A stretch of DNA of 64,000 bases from Phascolarctos cinereus. Taxonomy: Eukaryota; Chordata; Mammalia; Diprotodontia; Phascolarctidae. The notes below the pieces were generated by a model. It searched no databases, was not told where the DNA came from, and was given only the letters and a program-made list of their open reading frames with translations. Of the stretch, positions 46,985-61,349 are shown one piece after another (position 1 is the first letter of the stretch; each line of letters starts with the position of its first letter). A program made the position numbers and the translations under genes. The stretch is from positions 9,549,501-9,613,500 of the forward strand of contig NW_018343987.1 in the NCBI RefSeq assembly GCF_002099425.1. Reading direction: 5' to 3'.

Positions 46985-47247
46985 GTTTTTGTTTAGTTGT
47001 TTTTCAGTTGTGTCTGACTCTTCATAACTCCATTGGGAGTTATCCTGGAAAAGATACTGGAGAGGTTTGCCATTTCCTTCTCCAGCTCATTTTAGAGATG
47101 AGGAAACTGAGGTAAACAGGGTTAAGTGACTTGCTCAGGGTCGCATAGCGAGGAAGTGTCTGAGGCCAGATTTGAATTTAGGAAGATGAATTTTCTTGAC
47201 TACAGTCCTAGTACTCTATCCACTGCACCACCTAGCTGCCCCTTGGG
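46985..47247 (-). repeat. MAR1 CORE-SINE, full length
   Basis: 'ttcagttgtgtctgactctt', 'ggagaggtttgccatttcct', 'ggttaagtgacttgctcagg', 'ctatccactgcaccacctag'. Confidence 0.92.
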
Positions 47248-47249
47248 AA

Positions 47250-48200
47250 TAGGGAGCAGCCCTACTGAAAAGCCTGAATGTCAGAACGGCACTTTCCTAG
47301 TGAAGGGTAGGACTTGCTCTCCCCCTCTTTCCCCATTCTCACTTAGTTAAAATGAGTACCTTTGTTATTATTATCCCATAATACTTGCTTGTTACTGGTC
47401 CGGGCATGTGGATGACTGAAGGAAATGTTTAAAACTTAAGCAAATTCAGGGCACAATGCACAGACTTTAAAGAAAGGCCATGTTTTAATAGTATGTGTTG
47501 TTAAAGCTTGAATATAGAAGGCTTCTTATGAGAATTAATCCCTACAAAGGGAAATGGATTATGCTTGCAGGAATTGGCCTGTTGAAATTGGTCAGGTTAA
47601 ATTATGCTTGTCCCCACCCATGCCTTGCCCTAGAAGTATATCCCACTTGGAGTTTTTGCTCATCTGGTGCCTTCTGAAAAACTTTTTCTAAACTTCAGGG
47701 AACCCAATTTGTCTTTTTTCTACAGACCATAGATACTTCTTGAATTTACCTTGAAAAACAAAACAAAACAAAACAAAATGTACTCTTTTGTCCTTAGTAT
47801 AGCCTCTTTTGATTTTTTCTCAAGAAATTGATTTAAGTAGGGTAGGTCAGCCTTGTATCTGGATTGTTAAAAGCTTTCTACCTTGCCCGCAGTTTTACCA
47901 GCTCGCCAAATTTTTAGACATATAGCCACATTCCCAACTCTCACATGTAACATTAGTAACATTTTCACATCCCTCTTTATCTTTTGGGGGGGCTTTCTTT
48001 CATTTTTATGTCCTCTGGCAGCTGCCATTGTATTGATGAATTCCCCAGCATTCAAAGAAAAATGGAACTACCATGGCCATCAGTGGGAAAGGATTTCATA
48101 ATCAAACTGTTCCAACTGTTCCAACTTGTACCTGATAAAGGATCTATTCTGCAGTGTACATGAGAAGTGGTCTTACAGATTTAAGTGGAGACTTTGTATA
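47250..48200. other. Unique-looking intron sequence
   Basis: Only an (AAAAC)n patch at 47756-47778. No exon or repeat family recognised. Confidence 0.45.
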
Positions 48201-48204
48201 ACTT

Positions 48205-48560
48205 TAATTGTTAGGAAGTTTTTCATTACATCAAGCTTAAACCTGCCTTTTTCTAATTCTTGCTCCTCCTTTTGGGACCAAGCATAGCAGGTCTAGCACT
48301 TCTTTCACATGGTAGCCCTTCAAATAGTTGAAGATCTGTTATTATGACCCTACTAAGATTTCTCCTCAGTGTTATCAGTTCTTAGTGACATGAGAAACCA
48401 GAGACCCTTCACTGTCCTGATGATTGTTCTCTGGGATACTCTTCCAGCTGTCTATATCTTTATTAAAATGTGACACCTAGAACTGAATTCAGTGCTTCTG
48501 TGTGTGATCTGACCATGGCATGGTATAGATACATCAAGACCATCACCTGTCCATTGTTGG
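48205..48560. repeat. Ancient CR1/L3-like repeat
   Basis: 'aggaagtttttcattacatc', 'agcccttcaaatagttgaag', 'cctagaactgaattcagtgc', 'tgtgatctgaccatggcatg': the same old family as at 33.9 and 53.4 kb. Confidence 0.65.
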
Positions 48561-49150
48561 ACAGTGTCTCCGCTAAGGAGGCTCAAAATCCCATTAAATT
48601 TCTTGCCTGCTAGATACCAGGCCTCAGTACTGGATACCAGGCATGTAAGACCAATGTGACAACATAGATAGCTGAGGGAAAGACATTGCAAAATATATCA
48701 AATGCATGTAAACACTGATTTTTTTAAACTTGTGCTGAGAAGTGAATTAATAGTTTGGAAGTAAATGGTCATTTCCACTTAGAAAAGGTACACAATTATA
48801 GTTCCTGGGTTTTTTAAGTGTTTTTCCCCCCTTTTCCCTAAAGCGATTCTGAGGTTTGAGTGATTGATGTTGGATAGGAACTTTCGGCTTTGTTTCTTGG
48901 CAGCTCCTTGTTTCTCAATTCTCTGGAGTTTGAGAAGAAATAAAGACATTGGTGGGAACAAGGGTGAGAGAGACTATGTCTCTCAATTAGTAAGTTTCCT
49001 ACACTTAAGAACTTTGAAGAATGAAGCTCCACCCCACCACCACCTGCTTCTTACCAGCATTTATATCTTTGGAAAAAAGACAAGTGTTTCACATTTCTTG
49101 CAAGTAGTAATGGATGTCAGCCTTTCGTATGACAAAAGAGGAATCATTAG

Positions 49151-50480
<1,330 letters not shown>

Positions 50481-50484
50481 ATGC

Positions 50485-51120
50485 CCCCTGAATCCATCAT
50501 CTCTTTGTCATGAGATGGATAGCATGTTTCATCATCAGTTCTCTGAAATTATGATTGATCATTGTGTTGATTGGAGTTCGTAAGCCTTTCAGAATTGTTT
50601 GTCTTTACAATGCTGTTGTTATCCTGTAAATTGTTTTCCTGGTTTTGATCACTTCACTCTTTATTATTTCATACAAGTCTGCCTTTTCCCATATCTTTCA
50701 TTATTTCCTATGGTACAATAGTTTCTAGCTTTTGTCTCCGCAAAAGAAGTGCTATAAATATTATTTGCATATATGTTCTTTTTGTTTTTACTTTGATCTC
50801 TTTGGGGTATAGGCCTAATAGTGGTACAGCTACATCAAAGGGTATTCACTAGTAGCTTTTTGGACAAAGTTTCAACTTGCTTTCTAGAATGGCTAGACCA
50901 ATTCACAGTTCCACAAAAATCTGTTAATGCTTCTTTCTTCCTACAGCACTTCCAGTATTGGTCATTTTTCTTTTTTGTCAGCTTTGTCAATCTGATGGCT
51001 GTGATGGGAACCTCATTTGCATTAATTTAGGGATTTGGTACTTTTTTCATATCTGTTGATAGTTTGAATTTCTTGCTTAGTAAACCAGTTGTTCATGTCT
51101 TTGACCTTTTATTAGTTTGG
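50485..51120 (-). mobile_element. L1 3' end fragment
   Basis: 'tgaatccatcatctctttgt', 'atgattgatcattgtgttga', 'agaatggctagaccaattca', 'gtcaatctgatggctgtgat'. Confidence 0.82.
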
Positions 51121-51629
51121 GAATGTCACAGCATTTATAACCATTTCCAAAATAAAGCAAAATATATTTTAACAATTCTTTAATAAAGGATGAAATTTAT
51201 ATGTTTATATGGCCCCTTTGTGCTATAGATTAGATTAAAAAAAAATTTTTATCTATTATGAAATTCTTATTGCTAGTTAAACACAGAGATTGCTAGTGTC
51301 ATGGAATTAATTTGATTCACCATTTATTTATCAATTAATTATATATTATTTGATTTCTTTAATTTTGAGAGCTGAATAGAAGTACTTAACAGTAATCTGT
51401 AGAAATATTTTCAAACCTTCAGTCTTTGATTCAGTAGCATAAAAGTCATATATAACATTCCATTAGGAGAGCATCATTAATAAAATGTTCATTTATTCAA
51501 CTCTAGTCCTCCTTTGTTGCTTCATATGGCATGGGCTCTTGAAGGTTGTGCCAACATTGAGCAATCTCTGGTAGATCCTACCAGGCAGGAGTGGCTTTGA
51601 ATGTGGATCCTGTGATGAATGAAATTCCT

Positions 51630-52060
51630 GTCTTTACTACAAATAGAAAAGTGAGGACAATATCTGCTCTCAAGGAGCTCATGTTTTTATTAGGGGAGAA
51701 AACATATAGAGTGGGGTTAGCCTCTATGGTAGATATAAAAGCCAGATGATAGAGCCCAATAGGCAAAACATTGCAGGACTGATGGCAAGGCACCATGGAC
51801 CTTGGTGAACAATGGCAGGGAAGATAGTCTTAGAACGTTGCCTATTGGGAGCAGAGATAGTGACCATAAGGTTTAGGGAGAGAGGGGCTCTGGGTTATCT
51901 CTGATGGAAGTGAGGATGAGGAGAGTCAGCATCCTGGTGAGAATAGATACATGATAAGCATACGATAAAAACTGAGGTCAGTTCTGGCTAGAGAAGGGAG
52001 TGGGAAGTCCTTGGGCATCAGTCAATGAGTTAGCTAAAGGTTGACTATTTTTTTGGCCAC
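51630..52060 (+). repeat. Ancient interspersed repeat, family not named
   Basis: 'tgctctcaaggagctcatgt', 'caaaacattgcaggactgat', 'cattgggagcagag'-like phrases; same group as 7860 and 15790. Confidence 0.45.
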
Positions 52061-52424
52061 AACAACCCTCAAGGACATTTTACTAAATCTTAGATGGGTT
52101 GTGATATACATAATTGAGAGGAAGATATAGCCAAGCCAAATTACAAATCCTTGAAAGTACTGAAGAAGCATTTATTTTACTCAATCTATAAGCATTTGAA
52201 TGTCTTCTATATAGTAGATTCTGTTCAGGAATAAAATAAAAACATACAGTCCTTTCCTTTCAAGCACTTACCAACTTTTTAAATTGATGCAAGGTTGGAT
52301 GGAGTGGAGATGGAAAGTGGTTGAATCTGTGAGTTCGTTGGCATAGGGAGCTGCCAGTTGAGGAAATTTCCTTTACCAATTCAGTTCTGCCCTAAGTATG
52401 TTTTGTAACCTATCTAAAAAGTTT

Positions 52425-53040
52425 CCTAGGGCTGTTCCAACCATTCTGGAGAAAGATGTGGAACTATATACAAAGGGCCATAAAACTGTACATACTCTTT
52501 GATGTGTCAATACCACTGCTAGATCTATATCCCAAAGAGATAAACGAAAAAGGTAAAGGACCTAAATGTACACAGTTATATATAGTGATTCTTTTTGTAG
52601 TGGCCAAGATTTGGAAATTGAGGGGATGTCCATCATTGGGGAATGGCTGAATGAGTTGTGACATATTATTGTGATGGAATACTTTTATGCTGTAAGAAAT
52701 GATGAGAGGGATGGCTTCAGAAAAACCTGAGAAGACTTGCATGAACTGATGCAGTGTGAAGTGAACAGAACCATGTACACAATAATAGCAACATTGTATG
52801 ATGATCAACTGTGAATGACTTAGCTGCTTTAATCAATACAATGATATACTGCTTTCTTGCCCTTTTTCTTTCTTTTTTTTTTAAACAACGTGGCTGTTGT
52901 GGAAATATGTTTTACATAGCTTCACATGTATAATAGCTATCATATTACTTGCCTTCTCAATGAGTAGGGGAAGGGCTAGAAAGAGGTGGAGAATTTGGAA
53001 CTCAGAATTAAAAAAAAAATTTAAAAAAATACCTTAAATA
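52425..53040 (+). mobile_element. L1 3' end, sense strand
   Basis: Forward L1: ORF2 C-terminus (LDLYPKEINEKGKGPKCTQL, then VAKIWKLRGCPSLGNG), then 3' UTR ('gcttcacatgtataatagct', 'gagaatttggaactcagaat') and an A-rich tail at 53010-53027. 5'-truncated. Being sense, it carries L1 3'-end signals in the SIK3 transcript. Confidence 0.85.
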
Positions 53041-53439
53041 AGACAGAAAGAAAGTTTCCTGGAGTGCTGAAAAGTTAAGTGGTTCAGAATCACCCAGCCA
53101 AAGGCAGGACTCCTTGTTATGAGGCTAACTCTGTTCACTAAAACACACTGTCTTTTACCATCTAAATTAAGAGGTTGGCATCTCGTACACATGCCAACAG
53201 AAAGCAACTTAATCCAGAAGTTAAGGATAATATAACAGCTGAATGTATGTACAGAAGAATTCCAGAGTAAAACAGTGGTGAGATTCAGGTGTAGTATAAA
53301 TTCTTATTTATATTTTGAGATCACAAGACTGTTGAAAAAAGAGCACACCTTTTAGGTGTGGAGAATGGCATGTACAAAGTCATATAAGAATGGAAATGAG
53401 CAAGTTGTATATGAGGTACAGAGAAATTAGAAGTATTTT

Positions 53440-54740
53440 GTGACTGCTGTTTTTCTGGACCAAATTTGTGATTTCATCAGAGTTGGGAACTCCTCATATA
53501 GAAGCTCTCTTTACCAATTCTGATCTGTACTTATTTTGGAAAATACTGGTCCCATCACTCCTCCACCCCTATCCTGTGTTTATAAAGTTGATTTTTTTTA
53601 GTCCAAATATAGAATTTTGCATTTCTCATCATTGAATTTCATCTGTTAGGTTCTTCCCATCATTCTGGCTTGTTAAAGATCCTTTTATGATTGAACTTTT
53701 TCATCTGTGTTAGTAATCCCTTCAAATTTTGTCATCTTCATATTTGACAAAACATGCCATTTATTCCTTTTTTCCAGATCATTTTTTAAAAAATTAATAG
53801 TACTGGACTAAGGACAGATGCATGAGTCATCTATTAGAGATATAGTAGCAATAATAGTAATAATTAATTATAATAACCAATACTTATATAACACTTGAAT
53901 ATTTGCAAAGTGCATTCTCAGTTGAGCTCCAGACATCCCTGTGAAATACTTAAAATCTCCAATTTACAGATCTTACCCCAAATTGGCATTTACATCAACC
54001 CACAGTTTTCTGCTTTTTGGGTCCAGTCGCTCAACTTCTTTTAAATCTGCTTAACGACTGTTATCTGGCCTGTGTTTCTTTGCTGTAAAGATACTGTGAA
54101 AGACTGTCAAATATGTTGCTGAAAGCTAAGTATACTCTATAGGATGCAATATTATTAATATAATGGAGAAAACACTGGATTTGGAGCCAGAGGACATCGG
54201 TTTGAATCCTGCTCTGCCATTTACTACATGTGTCACCATAGTTAAAGCACCTAACCTCTCTGAGCCTCTGTTTTCCACTATATAAAATGATGGAGGTTGG
54301 AGTAGATGATGAACTTGCAGGCTCTTCTGGGCTCTGTTCTGTCATTCTTCGATGATCCCATTCCCCCAGGTTGCTAGCCTACGGGCCCTGGGCAGAAATT
54401 TTTCTTAGCTTGGATTGAGCTATTCATGATGAAGTCATAAAGCTTTTATTGATCACTGCATCCATTTCTAGTGCTAGAATTGGCTAGGAAAAAAAGTCAA
54501 GCTCACTAGGCTATCAGTTGTACTTAAACTCTTTTTATAAATGAGGGCATTTACTCTGTCCCAGTCCTGTAGGACCTCCTCCATTCTCTATAGTCTTTCA
54601 TTGCCAATAGATCAGCAATCACAATTTTCAATTCTTTTATAACCCTAGTATATAGTTGGTCTTGTCCTAATTAATTGAACTTGTTGAACATGGATCCAAC
54701 CATCTCATCACTTATCTTGGGTTTCTATTTCCTGTGACCA
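53440..54740. repeat. Ancient CR1/L3-like repeat, long copy
   Basis: About 1.1 kb of one old repeat in continuous order: 'catcattgaatttcatctgt', 'tgtcatcttcatatttgaca', 'agtactggactaaggacaga', 'gtcaaatatgttgctgaaag', 'aaagtcaagctcactaggct', 'gtcccagtcctgtaggacct', 'catctcatcacttatcttgg'. Split by a MIR at 54165-54345. Confidence 0.65.
54165..54345 (+). repeat. MIR SINE
   Basis: 'acactggatttggagccaga', 'ggtttgaatcctgctctgcc', 'cctctgagcctctgttttcc'-like order and a GGTTGGAGTAGATGATG end. Confidence 0.88.
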
Positions 54741-54744
54741 GTGT

Positions 54745-55955
54745 TTTTTGGAAAAAATATTTTTTGTAGTCCAAAGATCATTTTCCTTGCTAGAAAATAA
54801 AAAAAGGATAGTAAGAAGTAAGTAGTTCAGACCTTCCCCTTCTCCCTCATCCCCATGGCAACTATTATCCCCTGTACCTTGAGCCTTGGTCCAATCTCTT
54901 TTTTGATCCACTTCTTGTCATCAGTTAAGTTTATAAAATCTTTTTATTGTCTTTAACATTCATTTTCAGTCTCAGTTTGTTTGCCCAGCTTTAGAATTCC
55001 TGACATAATTCATGTTTTACTTTCTCTCCCATAACATGTTCTTAAATACACTTTTGCCTTGGAAAGAAACTTATTTGTCTCAGTAATTATTTTGCATGAA
55101 AACGTGTTAAAAGTAATGTACACAAAGCATTTTATCTGTTGAAAATTTTAGTTCATTGGGATAATTTATTACCAGCATGTTCTATATTATCAAATGCTGA
55201 CCATGGAAATGTGGGCACAAATGAAAATGAGAAACTGATCAATTCATTTAACACTCAGCTAATAACTTTCAACTTCCAAAGGCTAATTCCTCTAGATATA
55301 TCCTATTTAAGACCTAAGAGTGAGAAGCCCTAGTATTTTATCAAAAGAATATTTCCTGAGTGTCAAGCAAGCAGGAATGCTGTCTAAAGTTTTTAAAGTT
55401 ATTATGAAAGGATTTAGAGTCTATTTAAGTATTTGTGTTTATGATTTGTATTCTGAGCATTTTAAATGTATTATCTTCTAATGCTGTCAACATTATGCTT
55501 ATGGTATAGCCAAGGACTGAGATTCAGTTTCAGATGTAGTATATGTCTGTGCTACCCAAATGTTGATTGAAGATGATTTCTCTATCTTTTCCCTACGAGT
55601 TTATTTATAGAAATGAAGAACCTTAATTAACATTCAATGCCACTGTAGAACAATTTTTCATCATTCACATAAAATCTACTGTGAAGACCCGTTAAAAGTC
55701 TGTTTTCTTCCTGCTTTTCAAACTCCTCTGTTTATAAAAAATGCTCAATGTTTGAAATCACTTTTAAACTTCTCTTTGTAATCTAATCAGTTTATCTGGA
55801 CAAGCTATTCATACATCTCTTCTTAAGAGATATAGGGCTACTAGGTAACATGCCTAAGACTGCTACAGTAGTAAGAGAGCGAACATACTTCTTGAAGTAG
55901 ACATACTCACCAAAGATATATTGGTGATTACCATTTTCTTATGGGTATGAAAGGT
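54745..55955. other. Unique-looking intron sequence
   Basis: No feature recognised. Confidence 0.45.
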
Positions 55956-56825
55956 TCACTAGTTTTTTTCTTTTTCTTTTTCTTATATCTTTTTCTTTTT
56001 CTTTTTCTCCTAAATTTTTTATATAAATTTATTTTTAGTTTGCAACGTTTACTTCCGCAAGATTTTTAATTCCAAATTTTCACCCCGTCTTGCCCCTCCC
56101 CCACCCCAAGATGGCATGCATTGTGAATACCCCTTCCCCTAGTCTGCCCTCCCTTCTATCTCCCCCCCCCTTCTGTTATCCCCTTCCCCTTCTGTTTTCC
56201 TGTAGGGCAGGATAGATTTCTATACCTCATTTCCTATATTTCTTATTTCCCAGCTGCATGTGGAAACATTTTTTTTTAAACATGTGTTTTTAAAGCTTTG
56301 GGTTCCAAATTTTCTCCCTTCCTCCCTCCCTACCCACGCTCACTGAAAAGGCAAGCAACTCAATATAGGTTATACATGTGCAGAACACTTCCACAGTAGA
56401 CATGTTGTGAAAAACTAACTTATTTCCCTTAATCCTATCCTGCCTGCCCCCATTTATTCTATTCTTTCTTTTAACCTTGTCCCTCCTCAGAAGTATTTAC
56501 TTCTGATTACCCCTTTCCCAATTTTTCCTTCTCTCAATCATCCCCTTGCTCTCTTGTTCCCTTCCTAAACAGATTTCCATACCCAATTGAGTGTGTATGT
56601 TATTCCCTCCTTAAGCCAAATCCTATGAGAATAAGATTCCCTCATTTCCTCTCACCTTCCCTGTTTCCCCTCCACTGTAAGAACCTTTTCTTGTCTGTTT
56701 TGTGCGAGATAATGTACCCCATTCTACTCACCCTTTCTCCTTGTCCCGGTTAAATCCTCTCTCACCCCTTAATTGTATTCTCTAGATATCACCTCCTTCA
56801 TCTTCAACTCACCTGTGTCCTCTCT

Positions 56826-56832
56826 CTGTCTG

Positions 56833-56878
<46 letters not shown>
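56826..56878. repeat. (TCTA)n microsatellite
   Basis: About 12 TCTA units within the HAL1 3' region. Confidence 0.95.
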
Positions 56879-57100
56879 CATATAATTTTTCCCTCCCACC
56901 ACCCTAATACTAACAAAGGTCTCATGAGTTATAAATATCATCTTTCCATGCAGGAATGTAAACAGTTCAGCCTTAATAAGTCTCTTATGATTTCTCTTTC
57001 CTGTTTACCTCTTCATGTTCCACTTGAGTCTTGTATTTGAAAGTCAAATTTTCTATTCAGCTCTGGTCTTTTCATCAAGAATGCTTGAAAGTCCTCTATT

Positions 57101-58102
57101 TCACTGAATGACCATTTTTTCCCCTGAAGGATTATACTCAGTTTTGCTGGGTAGGTGATTCTTGGTTGTAATCCTGTCTCCTTTGCCCTCTGGAATATTA
57201 TATTCCATGCCCTGAGGTCCTAATGTAGAAGCTGCTAAATCTTGTGTTATCCTGATTGTGTTTCCACCATACTTAAATTGTTTCTTTCTGGCTGCTTGCA
57301 GTATTTTCTCCTTGACCTGGGAACTCTGGAATTTGGCTATCATATTCCTAGGAGTTTTCCTTTGGGGATCTCTTTCAAGAGAGATCTGTGGATTCTTTCA
57401 ATTTCTATTTTGCCCTCTGGTTCTAAAATATCAGGGCAGTTTTCCTTGATAATTTCTTGAAAAATGTCTAGGCTCTTTTTTTGATCATGGCTTTCAGATA
57501 GTCCAATAATTTTTAAATTCTCTCTCCTGGATCTATTTTCCAGGTCAGTTATTTTTCCAATGAGATATTTCACATTTTTTTCTAATTTTTCATTCTTTTG
57601 GATTTGTTCTACTGTGTCTTGATTTCTCATAAAGTCATTATCTTCCAGTTGCTCTAGTCTAATTTTTAGGGAAGTATTTTCTTCAGTAATCTTTTGGACT
57701 TCCTTTTCCATTTGGCCAATTTTTCTTTTTAGGGCATTCTTCTCCTCATTGGCTTTTTGGACCTCTTTTGCCATTTGGGTTAGGCTATTTTTTAAGGTGT
57801 TATTTTCTTCAGTATTTTTTTGGGTCTCCTTTAGCAAGCTGTTGACTTGTTTTTCATGATTTTCTTGCATCACTTTCATTTCTCTTCCCAGTTTTTCTCT
57901 TACTTCTTTTTACTTGCTTCTCAGAATCCCTTTTGAGCTCTTCCAAGGCCTGGGGCTGATTCATATTTTTCTTGGAGGCTTTGGATGTAGGAACTTTGAC
58001 TTTGTTGTCTTCTTCTGGTTGTGTGTTTTGATCTTCTTTGTCACCAAAGTAAGCTAATATGGTCTGACTCTTTTTGCGAGGTTTGCTTGTGATCCCAGCC
58101 AA
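57101..58102 (-). pseudogene. LINE ORF1 of the HAL1
   Basis: Well preserved ORF1, about 335 residues, in three overlapping frames, so about two frameshifts (near 57.88 and 57.34 kb). N-terminal part: MAGITSKPRKKSQTILAYFG, basic and Lys-rich. Middle: long coiled coil with heptads (LLKETQKNTEENNTLKNSL, IGQMEKEVQKITEENTSLKI). Then the RRM-side motif DLENRSRRENLKIIGLSES, and the C-terminal domain with SSQVKEKILQAARKKQFKYG. L1 ORF1p is a trimeric RNA-binding chaperone. In HAL1s it is the only protein, and RT must come from an L1 in trans. Confidence 0.9.
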
Positions 58103-58961
58103 CTACTTGAGTTTTAAACTCTTTGTTAAGGTAAGAGTCTGCTTCCAATGTGGAGAATGTACTGTCCCAAGCTTCAGGGGTTTGTATAGCTGTTTTCAGA
58201 GATACTTGTAGGGACCTGTAAATTTTCAGTTCTTCCAAGGTGGTGTGATAAGGGTTGAGGTGTTTACTCTTTTCCTGGCCTGTGCTCTGGTGTTTGAGTG
58301 ACTGGCCACAAGCAGTCTTTTCTGTCTTGGAACTGGGAGGAGGGTTTCCTCTCCATCACCACTACAAGCTCCACCTCGCCAGCGCTTCTCCTCACCCCAC
58401 GACCACCGCCTAGAACTGTGACTCAGATCCAAGCTCCGGCAAAGCAAGAGATTCCTGCCTCAGCACCGGCAAAGAGATCTCTGCAGGCCCCCTCTGATCA
58501 GCCACTTGATTCCCCCTCAGTCTGTGGGCTGGAAGCTTAGGACACAGCCACTGCCCCGGGGCCACGCTCTCTGCTCTGGAACTGGCTCCGACCTAGCTCC
58601 TCTCTCACGCAAAAACAGACTCTTCCCACTGACCTTCTAAGTTGTCTTTGGCATTGGTGGATTGAGGAGTCTGGAAACCACCACAGCTGCCTGTGATTCA
58701 TTCCTCTGAGGCCTGCTCCAGGTTTGCTGCGACCTGCTCACCCATGCCAAACTGCACTACTCTCTGTGACTCGTGCAGTATGCCTTTCTGATCAACCATC
58801 CAGGCTGCATTGGGCTGGAAATTTGTTTTACTCTGTCTTTTTGTGGGTTCTGCTGCTTTAGAATTTGTTTAGAGCCATTTTTTTACGGGTATTTGGAAGG
58901 GTTTGGGGGAGAGCTCAAGCAAGTCACTGCTTTCACGCCGCCATCTTGGTTCCGCCCCTCC

Positions 58962-59366
58962 TAGGTTTTTTTTCTTGACCCTCTTTGGTTAATTCAGTTT
59001 TTCTACCCAGATTTTTGGTTCAGGAGTACCACAATTGGTTCTAGGAAAAGACAAATACAATCCTAATGTCCTAGTTAAAAAATACTTGGTGAGAAATTGA
59101 TGTATATAAGGATCATTTGCACAATTTATATTTCATTGTGTTTCATCAGACTTTGGCAGCTTGAAAGTATTTACTGTACTTAAGGTACCTTAAATTTATT
59201 TATGTAGCCTTTTTATAGGCTTTGAAAGCTGGAGGAAAATATAAAAGTTTATCTTTTGACTAAAGGTACAAAAATTTAGTAGTACATAATTTTTTAAAAT
59301 TAAAAGAATGTTTTTATAAAGCTGTTAAGGCTTTTGGGAGGTGTGTCATTCATTGATAAATTATTT
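58962..59366. other. Unique-looking intron sequence
   Basis: No feature recognised. Confidence 0.4.
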
Positions 59367-59531
59367 ATTTGTTTGTTTGTTTGTTTATTTATTTTAGTGA
59401 GGCAGTTGGGGTTAAGTGACTTACCCAGAGTCACACAGCCAGGAAGTATTATGTATTTGAGGCCGGATTTGAACTCAGGTTCTCCTGACTCCAGGGCTGG
59501 TGCTTTATCCACTATGCCACCTAGCTGCCCC
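59367..59531 (-). repeat. tRNA-derived SINE
   Basis: Reverse full-length copy with (TTTG)n side at the low end. Probable TSD TAAATTATTT (59356-) and TAAATTATTT (59534-). Confidence 0.92.
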
Positions 59532-59539
59532 AGTAAATT

Positions 59540-60945
59540 ATTTTTAAAGGGCTAGTATTTTTTTTCCCCCATTTGTCTGCCTCTCTGTCTCTTATCCTGC
59601 TTTAGAGGCTATCAGTAGCCAGCTGGGTGCTACTGATGACTGTGGAGAGACTGCTACATTTCAGTTTCCAACAACAACTGTTACTAAACCAGCATCGAAA
59701 ACAAGTACCAAAACTTGCCATCCCACAATTTTTATTTTTTTTTTAATTTTTTTTCTAACATCCCACAATTTTTAAAGGTTAACATATTACACTGACACTA
59801 TGAGGCAAGAAGATCAAAATAATCTAAATCTAATCTTATTTGATCAGTGCGGTCTTTCATGTTACTTATTTGGTGGCCATTACATATAACTTAAAGGAGT
59901 ACTTAATGTAATTTTTTCCTCCTCAGCTCCAGTCTATAAATTTGTGACTTGTGTCACAGGTGTATAAGAACAGGTATTAAGTACTTTTCTCCTTGATACC
60001 TATTTAATTTCTTATTCTGCTTAACTTCTACCTAATTTAGTGTCTTATTTGCCATTTCATTTTTTTCCTTGTCAGAGAATAAGCCTAGAGCCTTTTTGAA
60101 TCCCCTGATAAGCTATCAAAAATAGAAAGTTGTCTCCCTACATAGTTCAACTAGAAAAAGCTATTCCTTAGTGGTGGTGGCTGCCGCAGCAAATGTTCCT
60201 TCATTTAAAGATAGTGAAGAGCTGGTTTGCTTTGGAGACAAGGAGTTCCATAAGTCTACAATTCACATAAACTCACCTGTTGCTTCTCTCTAATATTTAA
60301 ATATAATGTTATTTATAGCAATTGGTCTGTATGTAAAAGAATATGTATTTGGAGACTTAATGACCCACATTACCTATATGTAGTTTGACATTTGAATTGA
60401 AGAAGCCACTGTTTTCAGAACCTGTTTCCTGTCTCAGGGTTTGGAACTTTTGAGAACAGGAATAACCCAAAACCAGACTATGATTGGCGAGCATTAGAAT
60501 GGCCAGTGAAAGCCTTTCAGAATCATCTTCTATCTCATTTAGTATTTGTCTTGTACTCATCAAATGTTGTGGTTTTTGCCCACCACATCTTTATAATCCA
60601 GTATAAAGACTGCAATGGTTTAAGACTTAAAAAGAAGTAGTTTACTTTGTTTTGATTTGAAACCAACAAAATGTTCTAGGAACTAGGAAAAATAGTAAAG
60701 CAGTCTGCCTGTGCCCTAACAGAACTCAGTGGTATTATAGAATCAAAGAAATCTCACACACATTACATCAGTGGAGGCAGAATGTCATTCTTCAAGGTTC
60801 TTCTCTCCTTCTTCCCACGCCCCCGCCCCAATGTTGCGGATCATCTTCATGATCTTCCTGCGCCTGTACTATCCTTGATAGTCTTTTTCTGAAGTGATCA
60901 GAGTAAAAATTTCCTTCTATATTGATTAGAGTGGAAAAAGTCTAC
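59540..60945. other. Unique-looking intron sequence
   Basis: A local duplication of 'catcccacaatttttat/a' flanks a T-rich run at about 59719-59775. Otherwise nothing recognised. Confidence 0.45.
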
Positions 60946-60949
60946 TTGA

Positions 60950-61130
60950 AAAGAGAGCTGCCATAAGAAGTGTGATATGAATCTTTGTTCTACAGTTCAC
61001 TTACTGACCTTGGGCAAGTTATTTAACTCCTTAAGTCTTTAGATTTCATATCCAGCAAGGTTCCATTCACTTGAGAGAGTTGGACTAGATGACTCCTAGG
61101 AGGTCTCAATTTATGATCCTATAAGATGTT
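60950..61130 (+). repeat. MIR SINE
   Basis: 'actgaccttgggcaagttat', 'agttggactagatgactcct', 'tctcaatttatgatcctata'. Confidence 0.8.
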
Positions 61131-61169
61131 GGATCCTGGTTGGATTAAGAATATGGAATTAACTTCTTT

Positions 61170-61345
61170 ACATCATGACTAATGTGAAAATATGCTTAAT
61201 ATGATCGTATAAGTATAGCCTATATGAGATTGCTTGTTGTCTTGGGAAGGGGGAAGAGAGAGAGGGGGAGAAAATTTAAAACTCAAAATCTTATGGAAGT
61301 GAATGTTGAAAACTGAAAATAAGTAAATTAATTATTTTAAAAAAG
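61170..61345 (+). mobile_element. L1 3' UTR fragment
   Basis: 'gagaaaatttaaaactcaaa' and 'gaatgttgaaaactgaaaat': forward L1/HAL1 terminal sequence. Confidence 0.7.
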
Positions 61346-61349
61346 AATA

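Larger units (their letters stand above)
55970..58958 (-). mobile_element. HAL1 (half-L1), nearly complete
   Basis: Minus strand, about 2.95 kb. The 5' end at about 58958 reads GGGGCGGAACCAAGATGGCG with a YY1-like CAAGATGGCGGC, as in L1 promoters. The 5' UTR runs to about 58105, ORF1 from 58102 to 57101, then about 1.06 kb non-coding with a (TAGA)n run, and a 3' end with AAAAATAAATTT and an A-rich tail. There is no ORF2. Flanks CTAGTTTTTTTCTT (near 55960) and CTAGGTTTTTTTTCTT (58962-) may be an imperfect TSD. Confidence 0.85.
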
